From Combretum micranthum (lineage: Eukaryota > Streptophyta > Magnoliopsida > Myrtales > Combretaceae): a stretch of DNA of 64,000 nucleotides. The notes beneath the pieces were generated by a model that made no database searches, was not told the DNA's origin, and saw nothing but the letters and a program-made list of their open reading frames with translations. Where the stretch lies: the NCBI GenBank assembly GCA_024138025.1, contig JAMXBD010000058.1:1984001-2048000 (forward strand), given 5' to 3'. The position numbers and the translations under genes were made by a program. Positions 43,710 through 55,940 of the stretch are shown piece by piece. Positions within the stretch are counted from its first letter, which is position 1; every line of letters begins with the position of its first letter.

Positions 43710-46700
43710 TGTCATGCCCCGAGGGGTACCCTAAACGTGGCAGTCCGCCGTACACAATACTAAAGCCTAGGAATGACTACCTCGGTCATGCAAAGGCTTC
43801 CATATTATGTACAAGGCGTACATCACAACCAAGGGAACGCATCGGAGTAGCGCAATTTATATTGATAGTAAATAAGTAACAAGGCAAAGAGAATACTTAA
43901 TATAAAACATAAGCATATCACATTCCAATTCTTAAGGGCATATTCTTCTATTCTCTTTAAATAAATATACGTCCCTAATCATATAGGTTAGCACATATAA
44001 AGAACCTTACAAAATTTCTTCATCGTATAATTCCATATCCTTAATCATCCGTCTATGACTTCCTTAATGTCATGATCCTCAAGTTTAATCCACGAATATA
44101 CCTGTTTCAACAAAATCTATAGGGGTATAAGCTACAACTAGCTTAGTTGGATATTCCTTTTCATTCGCACCATATTTTCAAACAAGTTTATTTGTTTAAT
44201 CACACATATGCTAGGCATACAATGCAACAATCACATGATTACGCGAATATATATAGTCATCCAGAAACCATATATAGAACGAATTTACCCCTCCGTATCA
44301 AAGGTTAGGGAATCGGGGTTGAAGGTCCTTGACTTTCTACTGCTAGTCCCCAGGTCCTCACCCACAGCGTTCGGTTGGCTCAGCTCCGAACCTAGAGTCG
44401 CTTTCCCCGAGTGATTTGGATTCTCTAGGAAGGAACATGGCCTGTGGCACCGCACGATCACAGCCATTCCAACTCTACGCATAGGAGTAGCAGCCTTCCG
44501 AAACAGATGTGACTGGATGGATGTTATGCGTGAGCGTTTTAGTTTTCTTAAGCCAAACCTTATTAAGGTTTATTAGGGGCGATCAATCAATTTAGCAACA
44601 ATAAACAATTATACAAGTAAGTAAACAAAATTACAAGCAGTTCGAAGTTGCGATATTCTTATTTTTCATTTCACGCATAACATAGAATCATATATGTATT
44701 CATAATCCCGAAATCCCCAAACATATTCATTTTTATCTTTTCTTAATATACTAATGCTACTACATTACAAGCACAAGCAAGGTAACGAAATTAGAAGGAA
44801 TAACTCACTCGTCCATTTCGCTATCTTTTTAGTCGTAGTAATCCTCGGGTAGGGTGTTCTCGTATCCTTCGTCACCTAGACAAAAGAAATACTCGGAATA
44901 AGTCTTTCTTGAATTTCTATTCTTGGAGATTCTAAACTTTACTTAAAATTGCGGTAAAATCGTATAAGAAGAAATTCCAACTTAAAATGGCCATAACTTG
45001 CTCATTTTAACTCGGAATTTCGCATATGATATACTGTTTTCTACCTATTCGAAAAGTTCTATCCATTTCTAAACTTATCTTGGTCATAAAAGGTCATTTG
45101 GGTTCCGCAAACGTTAGGTACAGATTTAAAACTAATTTTCTAAACTTTAGCAAAAATCCATTTTCTAACCCAACTTTATTTAAGGAGAACTCTTTTGTGA
45201 CAATATACATATATATATATATATATATATATGAACATATATATTTGATAAATACTTTGGATATATAGGTAAGCTCACTTTATATGCAAAATTTCTAATG
45301 GTAGTGTCTCAACAATTTATTTCATAAAACAATTCTTTTTTAAAGTGTTAAAACTTATTTTGATAAATTCCTTTTCAAGTATTTGGAAAACTTTATATTT
45401 TTATTATAAATGAGTACATCCTTGTTTTATTTCCTTCATTCCTTTTTCCAAAACAAGCAAATTTTCCTTTAACCCTAGTCTTTCATATATTTCATTTCTA
45501 GTGATAAAAGATTAATTTATCAAAAGTACATTAAGTTGTCGAAAACCTTTTTATAATTTGTTTATTTAAGATAGTCTTAGAAAATGAGTCTTGCTTTTCT
45601 TATATTCCTTTCTAAAATATAAGCTTTTACTTTCCAAAACTTGTTCTTTCATCTCTTTTGAAAAGAATCATCTTTTATTGATAAAACCCATTATTGTTTA
45701 ATCTATTTATATTCTTTTGAAAACGAGTTCCTTCTTTTTAGAAATTTGAAAATCATTATTTTTCCTAAGTGGGTTCATCACCTTATGAATTTATCTTAAC
45801 TTTGAAAATTAGTTTGTTTTCTTAGTTTTATTTCGCAGTTTTTAAAAGAGTTTAAATCTTGAGCTTTTTGTAAAAACTTTTAATATTAACAAATTATATT
45901 ATTAAAACTTAGGTTAACATAATATACAAAGAAAATATTTATTTCTTATGATTCCTTGGAAATCTATCTTTCTTATTTATGAAAACGTTGAGAAAACTCC
46001 ATTTCTATGTTGTTGATAATAACTTCATGATTTTGTGATAAATCACTTAATCGAAAATTCTAGCTTTGAGTTTATTTAGTAAAGTAAAATTCTATTGTTA
46101 GATTAGTTGAGACATTAGCATTATGGAATTGCAAGCATTATGAGCATATAAATTAATAAGAACATAAGAAAATACTAAAAATAATTAATGAGCAAGAAAA
46201 ATAAAATATCAAGCATTGGGAACCTTAGCTTTATCAAGGAACCCCGATCAAGTATTGGAGCCTTAGCTTTATCAAGGCATCCTGGGACTAAGAATGGACT
46301 AGTCCCGAAAGATCAAAGAAAATAAATAAAAGATTGTTTTGACTTGATGTGGACAAGTCTAAGACTAGAAAGACTAGTCTTAATATCAATATAAAATAAA
46401 TAAATTGCATAACTTAAAAATAAATAAATAACAAATGAGCTTATATGCTCTAAATAAATATATATACATAATACACATAATACTATAAGCAAATAATCAC
46501 AATAATAATAACAACATAATAAAATAGGAAGTTTATGTACAAGAACAAAACATGAACATGTTGTTGCTTTTACTACTGATATGAGTTTCAAAACAACACC
46601 ATAGTCATGTTAAGTTACATGAAATGGATGAATAATAGATGGAAGAAATATTTACCTAAGGTATGTAAGAGGTATGAAGATGGTAGTGAATGTATGGTTA

Positions 46701-48071
46701 TGTGGTTATAGAGAGATGGTAGTTGTATTACATAAAGAGAGTTTTGGTAGGAGAGATTTTCTTCTTACAAAAGAGAGTTCTTGTAAGAGTATGGAGAGAG
46801 CGTTTAGAGAGAATTTTTGCATAAATTCTTTACTTGAGAAAGGTGTGAAGAAATGAGAAGAGGAGAGGTGGTGTTTATAGAATTTTTGGAGTGGAATTTA
46901 GATGTAATAAAATAAATTGAAAAAGAAAAATAATTAGATGCATGGGAGGGAGATAGGCGCGGTTTTGGGCATGTGAGGAGAGAGAAATTTATTTGTTTTA
47001 TTTGTTTGTATAATAAAGAAGTAATGTGTAAAGTTTGATGTGATTAAAGTTGTATTGGAAATGAAAAAAGTAAGAAAATAGATATGTAGATGTAAGAAAA
47101 AGGTGTAAGAAAAAGTAGAGATATGTGAATAGTAATGAATAGTAGAAAAGTACTATGAATAGTAGACTAGACAATTAAAGTACCTGTAGTAATAAAAATA
47201 CGCGTAATAATGCGATATCTGTAATTTTTAGCTACCGAAAAATTCCAAAACTGATATTTTTGGAATCCTTGTATTTTTATGAGTCTATTGGTATAAACGA
47301 AATATTTTTAATATTCCGAGCTCCGAGACACGCTTTTCGAGAACCGGTCCCGTTTGGGTCCTAAGGTTACTCGAAATTTGCGAATCTGATATTTTTATGT
47401 TACCCTACGTTATTACAAACTATTCTAGGCCATTAACTTAATTTCGTTTTCTAGGGTTTAAAACGCGAGATTACCGGATCTTAAACACTAGGGTTCGTTG
47501 TAGGCTTGTTGACTTTTAGGGTTCCGTTTTGATTTCCGATTTTTGTCGAGATATTTGTAATATCGTATAATTTTCTAGTTTTGATCATTTTAAAATTTTA
47601 GCTCGAAATTTATGTTTTATTTTATTTGTGATTATTTAATAGTTTTTAGTTCTCGGAATCGTTTAACCGAGTCTAGGGTTATGAGTTGACTCAGTTTGAC
47701 TTTTGGTGAGAATTTGAAATTTGTGATTTTTGAATTTTATCGAAGGTTTTAAGATTTTGCTATTGATCGTTATTTGTCTTGATTTGCGTGTTAGAAAATG
47801 GTTAGGTGATTTAATTGATGTACGGACGTTGATTAAATTGGTAGTTGGACTTTATATTTTGTTTCAAGGGTTCTCGTTTTCTCAAGATTGAGAAAACTCG
47901 TTTTTTATCTTTATTTGGAATTAAGTTTTAACTTGATTTGATTTTTTAGGTTTCGTTTCTGGCACTTATCTTGATTAGAATTTGGTTTTAACTTGAGTCG
48001 ATTTTTGGGATTTAAATTCTAAACTTTTAGAATTATTTTCTATGAATTATGAAAAATTTTGGGGGTTTACA
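43710..48071 (-). repeat. Solo long LTR (4362 bp) with perfect target duplication
   Basis: It starts TGTCATGCCCCGAGG and ends TTTGGGGGTTTACA, the reverse complement of the element A LTR start and end, and matches it over its length. GCGTC flanks both sides. There is no internal region, so the element was reduced to one LTR by recombination. Family landmarks are present in order: ACCCCTCCG at 44288, the CTCACTCGTCC exon end at about 44806, the GTCACCTAGACAAAAG acceptor at about 44871, AACTTAAAATGGCC at about 44980, a TA run (about 45206-45232), a GACTAGTCC block near 46300 and a TATA-like TATAAACA (46872-46879). Confidence 0.93.
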
Positions 48072-48076
48072 GCGTC
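48072..48076. repeat. Right target duplication of the solo LTR
   Basis: GCGTC, identical to 43705-43709. Confidence 0.85.
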
Positions 48077-48701
48077 GGCCATTAAGAGAGAGGGGAGAGA
48101 GAGAGTTTGATTTTTGTATTTTTGTTGATTAAATGTAATAATAAGTACAGTAGATGTGAAATAAAGTTATGAGAAAGGTAAAAAGTAAAGATAATAAGGT
48201 ATATAGGATGTAAGAATAGGTGTTAGAAAAAGTAAAGATAAAAGAATAGTGTAGAATAGTAATTAATAGTATAATGTAAAGTATATATGACTAGTAAAAT
48301 ACCGGTAGTAAGAAAATATGCGTATAATTATGATATCTATCATTTTTACTTATCGAAAAATTATGAAACTGATATTTTTGAAAACCTTATACTTTTATGA
48401 ATCTATCGGTATATTCGGAATATTTTTACTATTCCAAGCCCCAGGACACGTTTTTCAAGAACTGTATCCGTTAGGATTCAAAACGATTTGTGGTTTTACT
48501 AATATGATCTTTTTAAGCTTTCTTATGTAATTATGAATTATTCTACATTCTAATCTCTTACTTACTTTCTTAGGGTTGTTAATACGGGATTGCCGAACTT
48601 AAACTATTGTGTCTGGCTAGGGTTTTGTTGACTTTAGGGTTTTTGTTTGACTTTTCAATTAGGGTTTATGCTAAACCAATCACAAAACTTGGGGGTTTAC
48701 A
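48077..48701 (-). repeat. LTR H (minus), right part
   Basis: This continues LTR H after the solo LTR, matching about 55285-55905 of element E, and ends CTTGGGGGTTTACA at 48701. Confidence 0.8.
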
Positions 48702-50165
48702 TTTGATAACATAAAAAATAAAGGATTTCATCAATAAAGAGGCTTCTTTTCAAATAACTATTGTAGAAGAAATAAAAGATCAAGTTTTAGAAAACAAGAA
48801 CTTATATTTTAAACAAGAAATGTAAGAAGGAAAAAATCATTTTCTAAAACCATTTTAAATGCAAATTTATAATTAGGTTATCCACAACTTAATAAACTTT
48901 TGATAACTTTGATCTTTTATCACTAGAAGTAAAAATTATAAAAACCTAGAGTTAAAATAAGAATATACTCATTTATAATAACATAGGAAAATATAAAGTT
49001 TCTTCAAAATACTTGAAAAGAAATTTGTCAAGTTAAGTTTTAACATTTTAAAATGAACTGTTTTATGAAATAAATTGTTGAGACACTACCATTAAAATTT
49101 TTTCTTATAAAGTGAGCTTTTCGATATACTCAAGGGATTTATCAATGATATATATATATATATAATTTTACGAAAGTATTTTTGAATGAAGTTGAGTTGG
49201 AAAACTGTTTTGCAAAATCCGGAAATATTCGTTTTGAATCTGTACCCTACGATTTTGGAACCCAAACAACTTTATATGAAAAAAATAGCCTTAGAAATGG
49301 ATAGATTTTTTCAAATAGGTAGAAAATGGTATATTATATGGGAAATTTCGAGTTAAAATGAGCAAGTTATGGCCAATTTAAATTGGAATTTCATTCTATA
49401 CGATTTTTACAAACATAGTGAAATAGAATTAGAAAGTTTAAGTAGAATTTCTACGAAATACTCATCCTGGGTATTTCTTTTGTCTAGGTAATGAAGGATA
49501 CGAGATTACCCTTCCTGAGGATTACTATGACTAAGAAGATTGCGAAATGGACGAGTGAGTTATTCCTCTTAATTTCGTTACCTTGCTTGTGCTTGTAAAG
49601 TAATGGCATTAGTATACTAAGAAAAGATAAAAAATGGATATGTATGGGGAATCCGGGAATATGTATATATGTGATCCTATGGTTATGTGTGAAATGAGAA
49701 TTAAGAATATCGCAATTTCAAACTACCTGTTTAAGTGTCTTGTTTACTTACTTATATGACTGCTTATTGTTTGCTAAATTGATTGATCGCTCCCCTTAAT
49801 AAACCTTAATGAGGTTTGGTTTAAGAAACATAAAACGCTCACGCATAGCATTCATCGAGTCACATTTCTTTCTAAAGGTTGCTACTCTTACGCGTAGAGT
49901 TGGATTGGCTGTTATCGTGCTGGGATACGGGCCATGTTCCTTCCTAGAGAATCCAAATCGCTCAGGGAATGCGACTCTAGGTTCGGAGCCGAGCCAACCA
50001 AACTCTTTGGGTGGGGACTTGGGGACTAGCAATAGAAGGGCGCGAATCTTCATCACCAATTCCCTAACTTTCGATACAGATGGATAAATCTGTTCTATAT
50101 ATGGTTTCCAGATAACTATATATATTTGTATAATCACGTGATTGTTGCATTGTATGCATAGCATA
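48702..50165 (+). repeat. LTR F (plus), middle-to-3' fragment
   Basis: Matches about 7630-9085 of the element A LTR at lower identity. It includes the GTCTAG acceptor-like site (about 49488), the GACGAGTGAGTT donor-like site (about 49551) and the GC-rich block (about 49895-50080). It ends at TATGCATAGCATA, where LTR G begins. TA runs lie near 49150. Confidence 0.8.
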
Positions 50166-50877
50166 TGTAAACCCCTAAAAATTTCGGTTAATTTTAAGTT
50201 TGATTTTAGAATTAAAAGTCAATCGGAACCCTAAAAGTCAACAAAAGTTTAATAGAAACCCTAGAATTTAGATTCAGCATTCCCGTATTCTTTAACCCTA
50301 GAAATTGAAGTTGAGTTAATTAGTAATAATAGTTTGTAATATCTTGAGGAAACATAAAAAATATCATATTCGCGAATTTCGAGTGTCCTTCGGACTCAAA
50401 AGGGATCAGTTCTTGAAAAGCGTGTCCCAAAGCTCAAAATAATAAAAATATTCTGATAACACCGTTTGGACCGATTTAATACAAGGATTTTAAAAATATA
50501 AGTTTTGTAATTTTTCAGTAACTAAAAATAACAAATATTGTATTTATACGTATATTTTCTTACTATCAGTATTTTACTAATCATATTTACTTTACATTAC
50601 ACTATTCATTATTATTCTATACTATTATTTTATCTCTACTTTTTCTAACACCTACTCTTACAACACCATACACCTATTATCTTTACTTTTTACCTTTCTC
50701 ATAACTTTATATCATATCTACTTTACATATTATTACTTTTAATACACAAAATTACAAAAAAATAAAACTCTCTCCCTCTCCCACAAGCATGGCTGGCACC
50801 TCCCCCTCTCTCTTCCTCTTATTATTTTTCAATTTTTTTTATATTAAATCACTCAAAATTCACTTCCTATTTTCCTA

Positions 50878-51561
50878 TTAGGGATGCAACCGGGGCGGGT
50901 CATTATAAGGTACCCGGCCCACCCGAACCATTTAAAACCCTATAGGGTCGCGGGACACGTTTGGAAAATTACATGCCGACCCTATAGGATTTAGGGTTGG
51001 ATTCGGGTCATTAAAAAAACCCGATGGGTAACCCAAACTCGTTATATTATAAACAATTTAAAAAATTGAATTTGAAATTTTAAAAAACAACTCTACTAAT
51101 TTTTGTCTTTAAAAAGGTTGTTAATAGTTTTAATTTTATTTTATCTTTTTTTTCTAATTTTTAATTTTATCTCTTAAAAAGTTATTTTTATAATATTATT
51201 AATTTTTGTTGTTTTAACAAATAAAATAGCTAGTTCTATGAGCTTGTGAATTGACGAACGTGCTGTAACTAGCCTAGCTAGGTTTAGACCATACTGAAGT
51301 CTAGTTGTCGGCCTACCACCCAATATTTTGTTGGAAGATGCAATTGAATTTAACTAAGAGTTGAAAAGAGGAAAAAAAAAAGAAATAAAGCAGGTTGTAG
51401 GGCGGGGCAGGGCGAGTCAGGGTCAAAACCCTGTAGGGGCGGGTTTGGGTATTGAATAAATAACCCTATAGGGTCACAAGGCGGGTTTGAGATATCCTAT
51501 TAGGAAGCGGGTCAAGTTTGGTCTTATGTGACCCGTCCCAAACCTGCCCCAGTTGCATCTT
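50878..51561. mobile_element. hAT-like MITE inserted next to the LTR TATA box
   Basis: The ends GGGATGCAACCGGGGCGGGT (50881) and, read back from the right, GATGCAACTGGGGCAGG form inverted repeats. GC-rich arms with ACCCTATAGGGTC palindromes surround an AT-rich, non-coding middle. TATTTTCCTA (50868-50877) and TATTTTCTA (51562-51570) flank it and could be an imperfect 8-9-bp target duplication, as for hAT elements. There is no transposase. The whole is about 684 bp. Confidence 0.7.
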
Positions 51562-51568
51562 TATTTTC

Positions 51569-51576
51569 TATAAATA
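51569..51576 (+). promoter_or_regulatory. TATA box of LTR G
   Basis: TATAAATA followed by CCCC, as in the other family copies, only about eight bases after the MITE. Confidence 0.65.
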
Positions 51577-52464
51577 CCCCTCCTCCTCTTTCACTTCATT
51601 TACACATCTTCTACCCACAAAATTTGACTCCCAGAACTCTCTCTAACTCCCCTCTCAAATACTCTCCCAAAACTCTCTAAAATTTTCTTCACAAAACCCT
51701 CTTCTTCTTCTACAAATACTACTTTAGGTAAGAATTTCCTTAAAATCTTTCTTACTATGTCATGTAACTTTACATGACCATGGTGTGCGTTTCCTAAATT
51801 TAATGTTATGGAAGCTACACCATGTTCATGTATTGTTCTTATTCATTAATATGTATTTATGTATTTCTATGTTGTTATTTTGCTCATATCATTATTGATT
51901 TTATGTTAACCTCTTATATATATGTAACTAGATATAATTATGTACTTATATATAATCTTTAGAGCATATAAGCTCATTATTATTCATTTACTTCCAAGTT
52001 ATGCAATTTATTTATTTATTTCATATTATTTTAAGATTAGTATCTACTCTTAGACTTGTCTCATCAAGTCAAAACAATTTTTGCTTTCTTTTCCTCATTT
52101 CTTTTGAGACTAGTCCATTCTTAGTCCCGGATTACCTTGATAAAGCTAAGGTTCTCAATACTTGACATATTTCTGTACTTGCTTATTTTATTACGTATTA
52201 TGTCTTTCTTATATTTTCATAATTTTATATTCATGACCATGCATGAACATATTGATTTTGTCTCAACAAAATAAAGAAGGAAAAGTTTTCTTAAAATAGA
52301 AGTTCTTCTCCAAAAAAATAATAACAAATGTTGTTATGAAGGAAATGATTTTTCATAAAAACTTAGGAATTTATCTTAACAAATCTTTTCTAGAAATCTA
52401 GAAGAATTCATCGTAAATTTTAGTAACCAAAAACATAGAAATTTTTTTCAATACATACATACAC

Positions 52465-55400
52465 TGTCACGTCCCAAGGGGTACCCTAAACGTAATAATC
52501 CGTCACACTCAATATTAAAGCTTAAGTATGACAACCTTAGCCACTCCCAAAAGCATTGATATTAGGCGTAAAGCGTGCTCTCACAATTTTAGAGGACCAT
52601 ACTTGGAATTATGAAGCTTTAAGAAGATATAATAATATATTAAGAAAAGAGGATTCATAATATTCAATTACTTATAACAACAATCTTTACAACTTAGGGA
52701 CATTTCCCTTGATTACTAAACTATTACAAGAAATTTATACATCATTACTAATACTACACTTCATCTAAAATTTCTTTTATCCAAAAAGAAATTACCTGAC
52801 CGCAGGGTCCTCGTGGCCTTAACCATAAATAGGGAAACTGCAAAAGATATTTATGGGGGTATAAGCTAATAGGCTTAGTGAGAATTATTTCCATAAATAA
52901 CTTCTTGTAAAAAAATTTCAAACAAATTATTTAATCAAACAAATGAGATGCAACATGCACGTGGACAAACAAGACTTATAGTTTTCCGGGAACTATATGT
53001 TGAATGGATTTGCACCCTCCATTCGGGGTTTGGTGATTCATAACCTCGAAACAAATAGTTTTAGTTAAAAAGATTTTTGCTTTCGACCAATGTCGCCAAG
53101 CATGTGAAGTCTACTTGAATAGAGCCTTGCTTTCGGATCTTCCGCCAAGCATTTCCCTTTTCCATAACGCCGCCAAGCAATCGCTTTCTGATCCTCCAGC
53201 AAGTGTTGCTTTCGACATGAGCTTACTATCCTTCTCACCCAAGGATAATAACCCAAATGCAATGTGACTCACTTCGGGTATGCATGAATCCATTTATTTA
53301 TGACATCATGATATTATTATTATCAAATTTAAGGCGATCAAAGAATTTCATACAAAGCAAGTGTTATACTAAAACAATCATTTAAATCAATTCTGGCCTC
53401 GATATTTTTAGGATTCTTTCAAAGAATTAATTTACATACATATCCATTTATCTTTTCCTAACTTTAATGCAACTAATTTACAAGCACAACAAGTATAGCA
53501 TTTAAAGGAAATAAACTCACGATGCCATGTCGACTATTCTTCTTATATGGATGAGTCACTCACACACTCCACTTAATCGAAATAATCTTCGGGATAAAGG
53601 TATCCTTCCTCGGAGTCACCTAGCCAAAGAAAATACCCACAATGAGTATTTCTTGATGATTTTCTTGAATTTTGACAAGACAATGTCAAAAGAATATTAA
53701 AGTTCGTATAAAGGAAAGTTCCAACTTAAAATGGCCATAACTTAGTCATTTTAACTTAAAATCGTGCATATAATATACCGATTTCTACCTACTCGAAAAG
53801 ATCTACCAATTTCTAAAATTATTTTTAATAAACGAGGTCATATAGGCTCTAAAACAGTGGCGACAAAATTCACCACGGATTTTCTAATTCAAAAATAACT
53901 TTGGTTCAATCAATCAAAATTTGTTTGATAAATACTTAGTTATCTATATAGTTGAAAAATTCTCTTTTTATGGTTATTTAGCTCATATTTTATTCATGCT
54001 CAAGTGTTTGTTGTCCAATCATGTTGCTCAAGTAAAATCATGTTGGTTTTGTAGTTTTTAGAAAAATATAGTTTACAAGAATTTACTTTTGTAAATATCG
54101 TGAAATGAATATTTTGTTCTTTTGTTTTCCAAATGTTTTATTTGACTTATGTTATATATTTCCAAGTAACTTTTTGAAATAAGTTTTCTTCTTTCTATGT
54201 TTTCTATTTCTTTGTCTATTTGTATGCAAAAATCTTTGTTTGAAAATTCCTCCTCCTTTCTTTATTATGTTTTTCATATAAATTATCCTTTCATAAAAAT
54301 TTTATTTTCTTTTATAAAAACAAAGTGGAATTACAAGTGGTTTAAGAAGCTTTTTATAGTAAGAGTAGTTTCTAAAATCTTAGTGGTTTCTTCTTATAAC
54401 TTGAAAAGAGATAATTTTATTTTTGTTTAGACCATAGATCTTATACTTTTCATAAACTTATTTCTAGGTGTCAAAATCTCCTTTTTATTTTTAGAACTTG
54501 AAACTTTGGACAACATTTTAAATGAACATGAATTATGAGAAAATAATAGCAAGAAAAGTAACATAAATAATAAAGTCAAGTATTGGGAGTCTTAGCTTTT
54601 TCAAGGCTCCCGGGACTAAGAAGTAGACTAGTCCCAAAATAAAAATAAAATGAAAGAAGGAAAAATTTGTTTTGGCTTGATGAGGACAAGTCTAAGACTA
54701 GAGACTAGTCTTAAAATAACAAGGAATAAATAGGTAAATTACGATGGAATAAATAAATAAATTGCACTGCATAAAATAAATAAATTGCAAATGAGCTTAC
54801 ATGCTCTAAAGAATATGTATATATAATAATACTTAGATATAGTAACAATAATACGAACAAAAGTAATAACATAAACATAAATAAATTTTCATGAACAAGA
54901 ACAATACATGAACATAATGTAGCTTCCATAACATTTAGTCTTTTGGAAACTCACACTATGGTCATGTAAAGTTACATGACATGAGGAGAAAAGAACAATA
55001 TGAGATGGTTACCTAAAGAAGACTTTTGGTAGTGTTGTGTGGCTTTGGTTTTTGTTGTAGGTAGAAGTGGTTTTGGAATAAATTGGAGAGAGTTTTGGGA
55101 GGATAGTTGGAGAGAGTTTTGAGAAGAGATTTTGAGAGAGTTTTAGTAAGAAATTTGTGGGTAGTAATTGTGTGAAAGAAGTGAAAGAGGAGCGGGGTAT
55201 TTGTAGAAAAATGTAGAGTGATTTTTGTATGATTAAAATAAAAGAAAAATAAAACAAATTGAGGATGAGAGGGGAGGGGGTAGCACTGGCCATAGTGAGG
55301 AGAGAGGGGGAATATTTTTATTTTTTTGTATTTTGTGGATTAAATGAAGTAATAAATAAAGTAGATGTGAAATAAAGTTATGGGAAAGGTAAAAAGTAAA

Positions 55401-55905
55401 GGTTATAGGTTATGGTGTGTATAAGAGTTGGTGTAAGAAAAAGTTGAGATAAAAGAATAGTGTAAAATAGTGTAATGTAAAGTAGATATAACTAATAAAG
55501 TATCGGTAGTAAGAAAATACACGTATAAATGCGATTCTGTTATTTTTACTTACCGAAAGATTCCAAAATTGATATTTTTGAAAACCTTATATTTTTTTCG
55601 AGTCTAACGGTATATTTGGAATATTTTTACTATTCCAGGCTCCAGGACGCGTTTTTCAAGAACCGTATCCGATCGTGTTCGAGACGAGTTGCAGTTTTAC
55701 TAATCTGATCTTTTCATGCTACCTTAGATAATTCCGCACTATTCTACATTCTAAACTTCTACTTGTCCTCACTGAGTTTCTTATTCGGGAGTGCCGGACT
55801 TAAGCTATTACGTCTAACTAGGGTTTTGTTGACCATTAGAGCTCCGGTTGACTTCCGGTTTAGGGTTTTAGGCTTAAACTGATTCCAAAAATTTGGGGGT
55901 TTACA
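52465..55905 (-). repeat. 3' LTR of element E (3441 bp)
   Basis: Begins TGTCACGTCCCAAGGGG and ends TTTGGGGGTTTACA. It matches 60972-64000 over the visible part with scattered substitutions. It contains a motif cluster (53076-53225), the exon-like segment with ACTCAC and GTCACCTAGCC at about 53516-53625, and a promoter box mutated to TACAAATA at about 55197-55204. Confidence 0.92.
53076..53225 (-). repeat. Iterated CGCCAAGCA/GCTTTCG motif in the E LTR
   Basis: CGCCAAGCA occurs three times, with a weaker CCAGCAAGTG, alternating with GCTTTCG/GCTTTCT, in 150 bases. The minus reading is GCTTGGCGG and CGAAAGC. The other LTR has the same cluster at about 61588-61730. It occupies the place of the GC-rich block of element A. 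Confidence 0.6.
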
Positions 55906-55940
55906 ACCTTACCCCCTTAAAGAAAGTTTTGTCCTTAAAA
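55906..55940 (-). other. Polypurine tract of element E
   Basis: ACCTTACCCCCTTAAAG reads as CTTTAAGGGGGTAAGGT on the minus strand, directly before the LTR start TGTAAACCCCC. The neighbouring AAAACTTTC wording is shared with element A. Confidence 0.85.

Larger units (their letters stand above)
50166..52464 (+). repeat. LTR G (plus), 5' part, split by MITE and element E
   Basis: Starts TGTAAACCCCTAAAAA and carries the U3 blocks, a TATA box (51569) and a donor-like TTTAG/GTAAGA at about 51727. It runs to ACATACACAC near 52464, where element E starts. About 680 bp of it is a MITE (50878-51561). Confidence 0.82.

Noticed and set aside
45204..45232. TA and AT runs (also 15868-15886, 43207-43228 and 43290-43310) as special structures
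   Set aside because: Ordinary microsatellites in AT-rich LTRs, not shared in position between copies.
53065..53293. Minus-strand frames with a repeated Lys-Ala pattern in the E LTR
   Set aside because: A translation of the CGCCAAGCA/GCTTTCG motif cluster. The other LTR copy has a different frame.
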